Shown piece by piece: positions 21,226 to 30,730 of a stretch of 64,000 nucleotides of DNA. Position 1 is the stretch's first letter. Every line of letters starts with the position of its first letter. The DNA lies in the NCBI RefSeq assembly GCF_900111105.1, contig NZ_FOGC01000010.1, positions 62,001 through 126,000 of the forward strand. The letters are read 5' to 3'. Under the pieces are notes generated by a model. The model was given only the letters and a program-made list of their open reading frames with translations. It had not been told where the DNA came from and made no database searches. Both the position numbers and the translations under genes were made by a program. This DNA is from Rosenbergiella nectarea (lineage in GTDB: Bacteria > Pseudomonadota > Gammaproteobacteria > Enterobacterales > Enterobacteriaceae).

Positions 21226-22314
21226 TCATTTTTCTGAAGATTGAACGGTTATTTTACCCTTTTCTACGCTGAACATCTTGCCCTTTTCGTCATTCATGTC
21301 GATTACATGATCAAAATTAATTGCGCTAACGAAAACTTGCGCTTGTGTGGCTTTTAAACGTTCGGCTAAGAGATGCCGACGTGAGTCATCAAGCTCAGAG
21401 GCAAAATCATCAATCAGGTAAATACAACGACGACCACTCTGTTGGGTAAGGAATTCACCTTGGGCTAACCGCAGTGCACACATAAGTAATTTTAACTGAC
21501 CTCGAGATAACAGATCTTCGACAGGCGTTGCATGTGCACGGATCCGAAAATCCGCTTTATGCGGTCCCGACGAGGTATAGGTTAACCCACGGTCACGTTC
21601 GAACTGTCGTTCGAGTAATTCTGCATAATCGCTTTCTTTCTCCCACCCTCGTAGGTAGGAGAATTGCAAAGCAAATTCGGGTAAAAACTGCTGGCAGGTT
21701 TTCTGGATTTCTAGCGCGATATGCTCGCTATATTCGGCACGCCAAGCGCTTATCTGCTCCGCTAAGGGGACCATTAATTGGTCCCAAGGGCGTAATTGCT
21801 GATAACGACTCACTTGCCTTAACGCGGCATTACGCTGTTTGATCAATCGTCGATAATCATTCCAAGCCGTAAAAAAGCCTGGATAGCGGTGAAAACAACC
21901 CCAATCAATATAAGCCCGCCGAAATTTAGGCCCCCCGGTGAGCAAGGTGAAACCTTCTGGGGTAATAAGCTGCATTGGAAGTAACTGCGCGAGGTCGGCA
22001 ACACGATGACCGTCAGTCCCATCAATTCTCACCTTGGTCGTGCCTGCGCGGTCTTTACTCAATCCCAAGGTTTGCTGATGCTGCTCGCCCGCTAATCGAC
22101 AGTGCAAGACGAATTCGGACATATCATGCCGGATTACCCTCGCGGTCTGCACGCTACGAAATGCACGACCATGACCGAGAGTATAAATTGCCTCTAAAAC
22201 GCTGGTTTTACCGCTACCATTTTCGCCTATCAAATAATTAAACCCCGAAGCCGGGGCGAGTTCCGCTTGGTCGATATTGCGGAAGTCTTTTATCATTAAT
22301 CGGTTAATAGACAT
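21226..22314 (-). CDS. recF: RecF, recombination mediator ATPase
   Basis: RecF binds gapped DNA and, with RecO and RecR, loads RecA at single-strand gaps. The 362-residue SMC-like protein has Walker [16 protein letters not shown], signature motif [16 protein letters not shown] and Walker [12 protein letters not shown]. It lies 44 bp from dnaN and 13 bp before gyrB, the conserved order of this operon. Confidence 0.97.
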   Translation of the reverse strand: MSINRLMIKDFRNIDQAELAPASGFNYLIGENGSGKTSVLEAIYTLGHGRAFRSVQTARVIRHDMSEFVLHCRLAGEQHQQTLGLSKDRAGTTKVRIDGTDGHRVADLAQLLPMQLITPEGFTLLTGGPKFRRAYIDWGCFHRYPGFFTAWNDYRRLIKQRNAALRQVSRYQQLRPWDQLMVPLAEQISAWRAEYSEHIALEIQKTCQQFLPEFALQFSYLRGWEKESDYAELLERQFERDRGLTYTSSGPHKADFRIRAHATPVEDLLSRGQLKLLMCALRLAQGEFLTQQSGRRCIYLIDDFASELDDSRRHLLAERLKATQAQVFVSAINFDHVIDMNDEKGKMFSVEKGKITVQSSEK

Positions 22315-22357
22315 AAGGGTAACCAGTAATCAGCAAGTCTATCCTGCTCAGCACCCC

Positions 22358-23458
22358 CTAGAGCCGCATTGGCATAACAACATAAGCTGCATGCGGACTC
22401 GCGACATCTTCAATCTGCACACTGGACACGGAATCAGTCAACAGTAGCCGGACGTTTTCGCATTTGAGCGCATTTAATACGTCTAACACGTAGCTGACAT
22501 TAAAGCCTATTTCCAGATCACTGCCTTGATAGTCGACATCTAAAATTTCTTCGGCTTCTTCTTGCTCAGGGTTGTTCGCGGTAATACGTAGTTGGTTCTG
22601 CGTGATGAACAAACGTACACCCCGGAATTTCTCGTTTGAGAGAATCGCCGCCCGCGCAAAGGCCTGTTTAAGCACATCGCAGCCAGATTCTAATGTCTTA
22701 TCAGGATTTTTCGGAAGCACCCGACGATAATCAGGGAAACGACCGTCCACCAATTTGGAGGTGAAAATATAGTCGCCAACATGCGCCCGAATATTGTTAC
22801 TTCCAATCTGGACCTGTAATGGGGTTTCACTTCCATCTAATAAACGTACCAGTTCAGTCACGCCTTTACGAGGGACGATCACTGAGTGGTGGGGTAATGA
22901 TTGCCCTACTGACATCGCACAGACCGCAAGTCGGTGACCATCGGTCGAGACGGTTCGAAGTTCTTCACCTTCCGTTTCAAACAACATACCGTTTAAGTAA
23001 TAACGCACATCCTGGTGAGCCATTGAGAACTGGGTAGCATCAATTAAGCGTTTTAGGGTGGCATGCGGTAATGTGAATTCCACATCACTTTGCCAATCGT
23101 CGAGATTAGGAAAGTCTCCCGCTGGCAAGGTGGAAAGGGAGAACCGGCTTCGTCCAGAACGTACCAAAATACGATCCCCATCAAGGGTGACATGTATCTC
23201 GGCCCCTTCCGGCAGTCCACGACAAATATCGAGAAACTTACGAGCAGGCACAGTCGTCGCACCGACTTCATGCGCTTTCGTTAATCCGACACGGGCAATC
23301 ATCTCCATTTCGAGATCAGTCCCGGTGAGAGATAAACAGTTCTCTGTCACTTGCAGTAAAATATTCCCTAAAATAGGCAGAGTGGGTCTCCCACCTAAAG
23401 GGCTGCTGACTTGCTGTAATGGTTTGAGCAGATGCTCACGTTCTACAATAAATTTCAT
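22358..23458 (-). CDS. dnaN: DnaN, DNA polymerase III beta sliding clamp
   Basis: DnaN forms a homodimeric ring that tethers DNA polymerases to template. At 366 residues it has the exact length of E. coli beta. It begins MKFIVEREHLLKPLQQVS and ends with the YVVMPMRL tail that forms part of the hydrophobic cleft for client clamp-binding motifs. It starts four bases after the dnaA stop codon, so the two are translated as a pair. Confidence 0.98.
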   Translation of the reverse strand: MKFIVEREHLLKPLQQVSSPLGGRPTLPILGNILLQVTENCLSLTGTDLEMEMIARVGLTKAHEVGATTVPARKFLDICRGLPEGAEIHVTLDGDRILVRSGRSRFSLSTLPAGDFPNLDDWQSDVEFTLPHATLKRLIDATQFSMAHQDVRYYLNGMLFETEGEELRTVSTDGHRLAVCAMSVGQSLPHHSVIVPRKGVTELVRLLDGSETPLQVQIGSNNIRAHVGDYIFTSKLVDGRFPDYRRVLPKNPDKTLESGCDVLKQAFARAAILSNEKFRGVRLFITQNQLRITANNPEQEEAEEILDVDYQGSDLEIGFNVSYVLDVLNALKCENVRLLLTDSVSSVQIEDVASPHAAYVVMPMRL

Positions 23459-23462
23459 AGCA

Positions 23463-24866
23463 TCAAGAGGATAATGTTCTGATTAGATTAGAAAAGTCTT
23501 CTTTGATATCATGACTTTCTTCGCGTAACTGTTCGATCTTACGGCAAGCATGTAATACCGTCGTATGATCGCGCCCACCAAAAGCATCCCCGATTTCAGG
23601 TAAGCTGTGGTTAGTTAATTCTTTTGCCATCGCCATCGCCATTTGACGTGGTCTTGCGACTGAGCGCGATCGACGCTTAGACAGCAAATCGGCAACTTTA
23701 ATTTTATAGTATTCTGCCACTGTTTTCTGAATATTATCGATCGTAACCAACTTTTCTTGCAGCGCTAATAAATCGCGTAATGCTTCGCGAACGAAATCAA
23801 TGGTGATAGCTCGTCCGGTAAAGTTTGCATTGGCAATCACACGATTCAATGCCCCTTCCAATTCCCGCACATTGGAACGCAGACGTTTTGCAATAAAGAA
23901 TGCAACTTCGCCAGGGAGGCGAATATTATTTTCATCCGCTTTTTTCATTAAAATAGCGACACGGGTTTCCAGCTCTGGCGGTTCAATAGCAACGGTCAAA
24001 CCCCAGCCAAACCGCGATTTTAACCGATCTTCGACGCCATTAATCTCTTTAGGATAACGATCTGACGTTAAAATAATTTGCTGATTGCCTTCTAACAATG
24101 CGTTGAAGGTATGAAAAAACTCTTCTTGAGAACGCTCTTTATTCGCAAAAAATTGAATATCATCGATTAATAATGCATCAACAGAGCGATAATAGCGCTT
24201 AAATTCTTCAATCGCATTATTCTGTAGGGCTTTCACCATATCTTGTACGAATCGCTCTGAGTGCATATAAACCACTTTTGCATTAGGTTTATGAGCCATA
24301 ATGCCATTACCCACCGCATGCAATAAGTGCGTTTTACCTAAACCTGTTCCCCCGTAAAGAAATAAGGGGTTATAGGCGCCGCCAGGATTATCGGCAACTT
24401 GACGGGCAGCAGCACGAGCGAGTTGGTTTGATTTACCTTCAACAAAGTTGTCAAAGTTATGACGGTTATTTACGTTCGAGCGGTACGCCACGTCGACTGG
24501 CGCGGGCACACTGTCCCAACTAGGGCGACGATTATCGTTTGTTACCACGGGCTGGGCCGGCACTGTCGCCGCCGGTATTTTTTCAACCGCCGGTACTGTA
24601 TTGATAGGTTGAGTACTGACCGGTTTAGCACCCACTTCGAAACGTAACTGTGGGACGTTAGCCCCACAAAATTCATTAAGCAGAGCATTAATATTATTGA
24701 TGTACTTATCGCGTACCCAATCTAAAACAAAACGGTTGGGGGCATACAGAGCCAAAATGTTGTCGCTTAACTCAGCTTGAAGAGGTCTGATCCACATACT
24801 GAATTCAGTGGCAGGAAGCTCATCCTGTAGACGGGTAAGGCACTGTTGCCAAAGCGTAAGTGACAC
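23463..24866 (-). CDS. dnaA: DnaA, replication initiator
   Basis: DnaA binds 9-mer boxes at oriC and unwinds the origin. The 467-residue protein has the N-terminal DnaB-interaction domain ([21 protein letters not shown]), a variable Pro-rich domain II, the AAA+ domain with Walker [16 protein letters not shown] and Walker B LLIDDIQF, and the DNA-binding signature [15 protein letters not shown]. The GTG at 24866 is the start: the context TGGAGTCCGCCGTG is the same as at E. coli dnaA and gives the same length. A DnaA box 200 bp upstream suggests self-regulation. Confidence 0.98.
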   Translation of the reverse strand: MSLTLWQQCLTRLQDELPATEFSMWIRPLQAELSDNILALYAPNRFVLDWVRDKYINNINALLNEFCGANVPQLRFEVGAKPVSTQPINTVPAVEKIPAATVPAQPVVTNDNRRPSWDSVPAPVDVAYRSNVNNRHNFDNFVEGKSNQLARAAARQVADNPGGAYNPLFLYGGTGLGKTHLLHAVGNGIMAHKPNAKVVYMHSERFVQDMVKALQNNAIEEFKRYYRSVDALLIDDIQFFANKERSQEEFFHTFNALLEGNQQIILTSDRYPKEINGVEDRLKSRFGWGLTVAIEPPELETRVAILMKKADENNIRLPGEVAFFIAKRLRSNVRELEGALNRVIANANFTGRAITIDFVREALRDLLALQEKLVTIDNIQKTVAEYYKIKVADLLSKRRSRSVARPRQMAMAMAKELTNHSLPEIGDAFGGRDHTTVLHACRKIEQLREESHDIKEDFSNLIRTLSS

Positions 24867-25072
24867 GGCGGACTCCACTCATACAAAAAGTAAGACAAGA
24901 AATGGCGCTAAGATATTGATAAATATGTTTTATATATATAAGCGTAGATACGTCAGCAGCGATAGTTTCCCTGAATAATGCCGTGTACACGACAAGGGAT
25001 CGCTTGCGGAACCGTGGATCATAACGCAAAGTGAGCCAGAGATCTTGCTTTTCTACACCGATTTTACCCATT

Positions 25073-25081
25073 TTATCCACA
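25073..25081 (+). promoter_or_regulatory. DnaA box in the dnaA upstream region
   Basis: TTATCCACA is a perfect high-affinity DnaA 9-mer. It lies about 205 bp upstream of the dnaA start, where E. coli has an autoregulatory DnaA box between its two dnaA promoters. Confidence 0.8.
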
Positions 25082-25283
25082 GGGTTTTCCAATAGTTGTG
25101 TTGCCTGTGGCAAAAATAAGCTTTGCCCATCGATCAGCTTTCTACCGAGGATCCAGAACGATCCTTGCGCTTTAACGTGAAGCAAGTATAATCTTGCCGA
25201 TTCTATTTTAGGGCGGTTACGTTTTTCCTAACGTAAAAAGCTTCTCTTATAGAGAATAGGCGTATGATAATCAGCGAAGTAAA

Positions 25284-25312
25284 TTGACTCCGGGCTGTAC
25301 AATTATTACAAT
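25284..25312 (+). promoter_or_regulatory. Promoter of rpmH
   Basis: The -35 element TTGACT and -10 element TACAAT are separated by exactly 17 bp. Expected transcription start is about 90 bp before rpmH. It should drive rpmH-rnpA and perhaps yidD-yidC. Confidence 0.75.
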
Positions 25313-25397
25313 CCCGCCTCTTTGATAAAATATACCGAGGCGTTGGTCGTTTTACTGGCCTTATAACGCATCACCAAGTGAACATTTTCAAGTTTAG

Positions 25398-25550
<153 letters not shown>

Positions 25551-25564
25551 TAAAGCTAGCCCTA

Positions 25565-25924
25565 GTGGTTAAGCTCGCATTTCCTAGGGAGTTACGTTTG
25601 TTAACTCCCGCTCATTTCACTTTCGTCTTCCAGCAACCACAACGGGCTGGCATGCCGCAAATCACCATTCTCGGCCGCCAAAATTCGCTGGGGCATCCCC
25701 GCATCGGTCTCACTGTCGCGAAAAAACATGTTAAACGGGCTCATGAACGTAACCGAATTAAACGCTTAACTCGGGAAAGTTTCCGTCTACGTCAACATGA
25801 ATTACCCGCGATGGATTTTGTGATCGTAGCTAAAAAAGGGATTGCGGAGCTGGATAATCAGTCATTTACGGAAGTGTTGGAGAAATTATGGCGTCGTCAT
25901 TGTCGCCTAGCACGCGGCTCCTGA
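25565..25924 (+). CDS. rnpA: RnpA, protein subunit of ribonuclease P
   Basis: RnpA binds the catalytic RNA of RNase P and helps cleave 5' leaders from pre-tRNA. The 119-residue protein keeps the RNR motif in [20 protein letters not shown] and the aromatic pocket in [16 protein letters not shown]. Translation starts at a GTG ([13 protein letters not shown]), as in E. coli. The 3' end overlaps yidD by 37 bp. Confidence 0.96.
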   Translation: MVKLAFPRELRLLTPAHFTFVFQQPQRAGMPQITILGRQNSLGHPRIGLTVAKKHVKRAHERNRIKRLTRESFRLRQHELPAMDFVIVAKKGIAELDNQSFTEVLEKLWRRHCRLARGS

Positions 25925-26145
25925 TTGCTTTAATACGTGTTTATCAACGGTTAATTAGTCCACTCCTTGGGCCACATTGCCGTTTTACTCCCAGTTGTTC
26001 TCATTACGGCATTGAAGCATTACGCCGTTTTGGCGTAGCAAAAGGGAGTTGGTTAACGATTAAACGCGTATTAAAATGCCATCCTTTACATCCGGGTGGT
26101 GACGACCCTGTGCCGCCGAAAAACACTGAAACCAGAGAAAACTAA
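25888..26145 (+). CDS. yidD: YidD, membrane protein insertion efficiency factor
   Basis: An 85-residue protein with an amphipathic N-terminus ([18 protein letters not shown]) and the conserved cysteine region [19 protein letters not shown] plus CHPLHPGG. The family is membrane-attached and aids YidC-dependent insertion. The start lies inside the rnpA 3' end, and yidC starts two bases after its stop, so all three are coupled. Confidence 0.95.
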   Translation: MASSLSPSTRLLIALIRVYQRLISPLLGPHCRFTPSCSHYGIEALRRFGVAKGSWLTIKRVLKCHPLHPGGDDPVPPKNTETREN

Positions 26146-26147
26146 CG

Positions 26148-27782
26148 ATGGATTCGCAACGCAATCTTTTTTTCATCGCTTTTCTGTTCGTCTCCTTTAT
26201 GGTCTGGCAAACGTGGCATGCGGATCATAATCCGCAGCCTCAAGCACAGCAGACTACACAGAATTCGAACACCCCTGCGGGTGATGCCGCAAGTCAGGCT
26301 AACAATAGTGGACAAGGTAAAACCATAACCGTTACCACCGATGTATTCTCTCTACAGATTAATACGCGTGGTGGCGATATTGAACAAGCCAAACTGCTGG
26401 CGTATCCTGATAAGTTAGGCTCAACCACTCCGTTCCAATTACTTGAAACTGCTCCTGACTTTGTTTATCAAGCCCAAAGTGGATTGATTGGACAAAATGC
26501 ACCGGATAGTAATACGACTCGTCCTCTGTTCAACGCCACTCAAGATAGCTATACCCTAGCGGATGGTCAGTCTGAACTGCGTGTACCGATGACTTGGACT
26601 GCGGCCGATGGCGTTGTCTATACTAAAACGTTTGTATTCAAGCGTGGCGGATATGCGGTGAATGTTGACTACAACGTAAATAACGTTACTCAACAGCCTC
26701 TATCGTTGGCGATGTTTGGCCAACTGAAGCAAACCATCACCCTGCCTAAAGCCCGTGATACGGGTAGCAGTAACTTTGCTTTACATACTTTCCGTGGTGC
26801 AGCGTATTCCACAAACGACGAGAAGTATGAGAAATATAAGTTCGATACGATTGCTGAAGATAAGAATCTGAACACCACCACCAGCAATGGTTGGGTGGCA
26901 ATGTTACAGCAATACTTTGCGACTGCATGGATCCCACACACTTCGGGTAACAATACGTTTTATACCACGAAGTTAAGCGACAACTTAGCGGCAGTAGGTT
27001 TTAAATCGACGCCAATTACCGTCGCAGCGGGTCAGCAACAAGACTTGAAAGCCACGCTGTGGGTGGGTCCTGAAATTCAAGACCAAATGGCCGCTGCCGC
27101 ACCACACTTAGACTTGACCGTTGATTATGGTTGGTTATGGTTTATCTCTCAACCGCTGTTTAAGCTGCTGAAATTCCTGCACAGCTTCATCGGTAACTGG
27201 GGCTTCTCCATTATCGTTATTACGTTCATCGTTCGCGGTATCATGTATCCATTGACGAAAGCGCAATACACGTCAATGGCTAAGATGCGCATGCTACAGC
27301 CTAAAATTCAGGCCATGCGTGAGCGTCACGGAGAAGATAAGCAACGAGTAAGCCAAGAAATGATGGCGTTGTATAAAGCAGAGAAAGTTAACCCTCTGGG
27401 TGGATGTCTTCCTCTGTTAATTCAGATGCCAATCTTCTTAGCACTTTACTACATGCTGATGGGATCGATTGAATTACGTCATGCACCTTTTGCATTATGG
27501 ATTCATGACTTAAGTGCACAGGATCCGTACTACATTCTGCCGATCTTAATGGGTGTGACGATGTTCTTCATTCAGAAGATGTCTCCAACAACCGTTACTG
27601 ATCCAATGCAGCAGAAGATTATGACGTTTATGCCTGTCATCTTTACTGTCTTCTTCTTGTGGTTCCCATCAGGTCTGGTGCTGTACTACATCGTCAGTAA
27701 CCTGGTGACGATCCTGCAGCAACAGCTGATTTATCGTGGATTAGAGAAGCGTGGATTACATAGCCGTAAGAAAAAAGGCTAA
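26148..27782 (+). CDS. yidC: YidC, membrane protein insertase
   Basis: YidC inserts proteins into the inner membrane alone or with SecYEG. The 544-residue protein starts [20 protein letters not shown] (TM1), then has the large periplasmic beta domain (about residues 50-330) and five TM helices. The conserved positively charged groove residue is in [21 protein letters not shown]. The C-terminus [10 protein letters not shown] is basic. It follows yidD by two bases and ends before a strong terminator. Confidence 0.97.
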   Translation: MDSQRNLFFIAFLFVSFMVWQTWHADHNPQPQAQQTTQNSNTPAGDAASQANNSGQGKTITVTTDVFSLQINTRGGDIEQAKLLAYPDKLGSTTPFQLLETAPDFVYQAQSGLIGQNAPDSNTTRPLFNATQDSYTLADGQSELRVPMTWTAADGVVYTKTFVFKRGGYAVNVDYNVNNVTQQPLSLAMFGQLKQTITLPKARDTGSSNFALHTFRGAAYSTNDEKYEKYKFDTIAEDKNLNTTTSNGWVAMLQQYFATAWIPHTSGNNTFYTTKLSDNLAAVGFKSTPITVAAGQQQDLKATLWVGPEIQDQMAAAAPHLDLTVDYGWLWFISQPLFKLLKFLHSFIGNWGFSIIVITFIVRGIMYPLTKAQYTSMAKMRMLQPKIQAMRERHGEDKQRVSQEMMALYKAEKVNPLGGCLPLLIQMPIFLALYYMLMGSIELRHAPFALWIHDLSAQDPYYILPILMGVTMFFIQKMSPTTVTDPMQQKIMTFMPVIFTVFFLWFPSGLVLYYIVSNLVTILQQQLIYRGLEKRGLHSRKKKG

Positions 27783-27812
27783 TCCCGTATTACGCTAAAT
27801 CGCGTTATACTT

Positions 27813-27839
27813 AGGCGGTCATTATGACCGCCTTTTTTT
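27813..27839 (+). terminator. Terminator after yidC
   Basis: A perfect hairpin GGCGGTCA/TGACCGCC with a three-base loop is followed by seven T. It ends only 17 bp before the mnmE start, so mnmE either relies on readthrough or has a promoter overlapping the hairpin. Confidence 0.93.
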
Positions 27840-27856
27840 ATGCTAGAGAGAATAAC

Positions 27857-29221
27857 ATGAGCCACAACGATACGATCGTCGCCCAAGCAACCCCTCCCGG
27901 CCGTGGCGGTGTTGGGATATTGAGAATATCAGGCCCAGCAGCCGCTGACGTTGCACAGGGTTTATTAGGGAAATTGCCTAAACCTCGAACCGCAGAGTAT
28001 CTTGCCTTTAAAGATGCGGAGGGTGCAGTGCTTGATCAAGGCATCGCCCTGTGGTTTCCCAATCCACACTCCTTTACGGGCGAAGATGTGTTGGAGCTTC
28101 AAGGCCATGGCGGACCGGTTATTCTCGACCTCTTACTTAAACGTATCCTGGCGACTAATAAGGTACGTATTGCAAAACCGGGAGAGTTTTCAGAGCGCGC
28201 ATTCCTCAACGATAAACTCGACCTGGCTCAAGCTGAGGCTATTGCTGACCTAATCGATGCAAGTTCAGAGCAAGCCGCCCGTTCTGCCGTTAATTCTTTA
28301 CAAGGCGCGTTCTCCGCGCGCGTTAATCACCTCGTGGAAGCATTGACTCATCTGCGTATCTACGTTGAAGCGGCGATTGATTTTCCTGATGAAGAAATCG
28401 ATTTTCTCTCAGATGGTAAAATCGAGGCACAGCTAAATACCGTTATTAGCGACGTAGACGACGTCCGCCAAGAGGCTCGCCAAGGCAGCTTATTACGCGA
28501 AGGCATGAAAGTGGTTATTGCCGGTCGTCCGAATGCTGGGAAATCAAGTTTACTCAATGCCCTTGCCGGTAGGGAAGCCGCTATCGTTACCGATATAGCA
28601 GGAACAACCCGCGACGTCTTACGCGAGCATATTCATATTGATGGCATGCCATTACATATTATTGATACCGCAGGGTTGCGTGAAGCCAGTGATGAAGTGG
28701 AGCGTATTGGTATTGAGCGTGCGTGGCAGGAGATAGATCAAGCTGACTGCGTATTATTTATGGTGGACAGCACGACCACCGAAGCGACTGATGCGGCAGC
28801 GATCTGGCCTGATTTTATCGCTCGCCTCCCAACGTCTATTCCCGTCATTGTCGTCAGAAATAAGGCGGATATCACCGGAGAGGTCGCTGGGCTTTTTGAA
28901 GAGAAAGGTAACCTTCTTATCCGTCTTTCCGCGCGCGAAGGGTCGGGGATTGATGCATTACGCGGTCATCTTAAAAAGAGCATGGGCTTTGCCGGAAATA
29001 CCGAAGGTGGGTTTATTGCAAGGCGCCGTCATCTAGAAGCATTAGAATTAGCAGGAACTCACCTACTACAAGGTAAAGCGCAACTGCTGGATGCGCATGC
29101 AGGGGAGCTTTTAGCAGAGGAACTGCGAGTGGCACAAAGCGCGTTGAGCGAAATTACCGGTGAGTTTACTTCCGATGATCTACTAGGAAGAATTTTTTCC
29201 AGTTTCTGTATCGGTAAATAG
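27857..29221 (+). CDS. mnmE: MnmE, tRNA uridine-34 modification GTPase
   Basis: MnmE with MnmG installs (carboxymethyl)aminomethyl groups on U34 of certain tRNAs. The 454-residue protein has the N-terminal folate-binding domain ([22 protein letters not shown] region), a G domain with [24 protein letters not shown] and NKAD, and the invariant C-terminal CIGK. The ATG at 27857 follows AGAGAG; an earlier in-frame ATG overlapping the terminator was rejected. Same place after yidC as in E. coli. Confidence 0.97.
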   Translation: MSHNDTIVAQATPPGRGGVGILRISGPAAADVAQGLLGKLPKPRTAEYLAFKDAEGAVLDQGIALWFPNPHSFTGEDVLELQGHGGPVILDLLLKRILATNKVRIAKPGEFSERAFLNDKLDLAQAEAIADLIDASSEQAARSAVNSLQGAFSARVNHLVEALTHLRIYVEAAIDFPDEEIDFLSDGKIEAQLNTVISDVDDVRQEARQGSLLREGMKVVIAGRPNAGKSSLLNALAGREAAIVTDIAGTTRDVLREHIHIDGMPLHIIDTAGLREASDEVERIGIERAWQEIDQADCVLFMVDSTTTEATDAAAIWPDFIARLPTSIPVIVVRNKADITGEVAGLFEEKGNLLIRLSAREGSGIDALRGHLKKSMGFAGNTEGGFIARRRHLEALELAGTHLLQGKAQLLDAHAGELLAEELRVAQSALSEITGEFTSDDLLGRIFSSFCIGK

Positions 29222-29226
29222 TGTAA

Positions 29227-29249
29227 TGGGCACAGTCATTCTGTGCCCA
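29227..29249. terminator. Hairpin between mnmE and qmcA
   Basis: A nine-base perfect stem TGGGCACAG/CTGTGCCCA with a five-base loop lies between the convergent genes. Neither side has a clear T-run, so terminator function is only likely. Confidence 0.5.
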
Positions 29250-29254
29250 CCCTA

Positions 29255-30187
29255 CTAGCGTGTTTTCGTCTCTTGGCTAATCCCCATCAATACGCCCGCA
29301 TTCAGTAAGCCACCGACTGATTGCGCAAGATCTGCGGGGATAGCAACGACCTTACTATTATCGCTTGCTGCTAATTTCGACAATGACGTGACATAGTTAT
29401 TCGCTAACTGGAAGGTCATTGCTTTCTCTCCGCCCGCTTCCATTAAGGCTTGTGAAAGCTGTGAAGTCGCTTTACGTTGGCCTTCGGCTAACGTTTCCAG
29501 AGCCTCGGCTTCTCTTCTCGACGACTCTAATTTCGCTTCAGCATCCAAGATCATCGCTTGCTTCTTCCCTTCCGCTTCACGAATAGCCGCATTTTTATTA
29601 CCTTCCGCGCGGGTTTCCGTTGCTTTACGCTCACGTTCAGCCGCCGCTTGCTGCTCCATTGACTTACGCATTGACTCCGAAGGGGTAATATCTTGAATAT
29701 CGACGGCCTTAAGAATGAGTCCCCAGTCACTCATCTGTTCTTCCATATTAGCGCGAAGCGTGATGGCTAATTGATCTCGATTAGATAAGGTATCATCAAG
29801 GTTCATGCCCCCTACCGCATTACGAATGGTCGTCATCACTAAGTTCTGTACCGCTGCACTATAGCTATCAACACCATAAGCCGCTTTTGCCGGGTCGGCA
29901 ATACGGATAAAGCAAATAGCATTTACCCCTACGGTGGCATTATCACGAGTAATACCTTCAATCCCTTTCACTTCAAACATCTGATCTTTCGCTGACATAC
30001 GGTAGGCCACCGCATCGATGAAAGGGATAAGAATATTAAGGCCTGGATTAAGCGTAGTGTGGTACTTCCCCAAACGTTCAACAATCCATTGATCCGCTTG
30101 TGGAACAATCCGGACACATTTTAAAAAAGTCACTATTACCAATACAACGAGTAGAATAGCGACAATAATTCCTGGTGTGATAATCAT
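29255..30187 (-). CDS. qmcA: QmcA, SPFH/band-7 membrane protein
   Basis: A 310-residue stomatin/flotillin-type protein with an N-terminal TM helix, the SPFH domain (WIVERLGKYHTTLNPGLNIL) and a long Ala/Glu-rich coiled coil (about residues 165-250). E. coli QmcA forms large cage-like oligomers in the inner membrane and interacts with FtsH-HflKC; its exact role is unclear. Its start overlaps the stop of the upstream NfeD-type gene by four bases. Confidence 0.92.
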   Translation of the reverse strand: MIITPGIIVAILLVVLVIVTFLKCVRIVPQADQWIVERLGKYHTTLNPGLNILIPFIDAVAYRMSAKDQMFEVKGIEGITRDNATVGVNAICFIRIADPAKAAYGVDSYSAAVQNLVMTTIRNAVGGMNLDDTLSNRDQLAITLRANMEEQMSDWGLILKAVDIQDITPSESMRKSMEQQAAAERERKATETRAEGNKNAAIREAEGKKQAMILDAEAKLESSRREAEALETLAEGQRKATSQLSQALMEAGGEKAMTFQLANNYVTSLSKLAASDNSKVVAIPADLAQSVGGLLNAGVLMGISQETKTR

Positions 30188-30639
30188 TTTACTCCCTCTT
30201 TTAATGATGAACTAGTTTGCACTTTAACGATATTGTTTTCAGTTATCGCAATAACAGTAACACGGGTTTGCCTTGCTAATGAGTGATCGCTACAACACAC
30301 CCATTCCTGCTTCCCCTGGATTGGGCGACTAAGCAATAAAGTTCCTAATTGGCCGGGCTGTAGGGCCTCAGCAAGAATACCTTCACTACCCATTAACGCA
30401 CTTTCAACATGAGCGATAGGTTTGCTTCTTATCCATTTCACCCAGACAAAGGCACAAACTAGCGAAGATAGCGCCCAAATTAAGAGTTGCATTACCACGG
30501 AGAGATGAGGGCAAAGGTAGGAGGTAATTGCAGGGACCAACGCTGCAATCGCCATCCATAGCCCAAAGAAGGTCACGGTACAAAACTCAATTATCGCAAA
30601 AATTGCGGCAACACCGAGCCATATCCAATAGAAGCCCAT
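30184..30639 (-). CDS. ybbJ: YbbJ/NfeD-family membrane protein, partner of QmcA
   Basis: A 151-residue protein with three to four TM helices in the first 75 residues and a C-terminal OB-fold (NfeD1b) with SEGILAEALQPGQLGTLLL and REWVC-like strands. In E. coli ybbJ precedes qmcA, and the two families are paired across bacteria, probably as a structural unit. The four-base overlap with qmcA supports coupled expression. Confidence 0.9.
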   Translation of the reverse strand: MGFYWIWLGVAAIFAIIEFCTVTFFGLWMAIAALVPAITSYLCPHLSVVMQLLIWALSSLVCAFVWVKWIRSKPIAHVESALMGSEGILAEALQPGQLGTLLLSRPIQGKQEWVCCSDHSLARQTRVTVIAITENNIVKVQTSSSLKEGVK

Positions 30640-30730
30640 CGACGAGTCCTTATAAATGATGATTCATCGAATCATACCTTTTATTCAGACAGACAGGCCA
30701 ATACCCATACAAACTTTACATTCAATCTCG

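Noticed and set aside
24820-25185. 121-codon minus-strand frame upstream of dnaA
   Set aside because: It covers the dnaA regulatory region and overlaps the dnaA start; composition and position fit leader DNA, not a gene.
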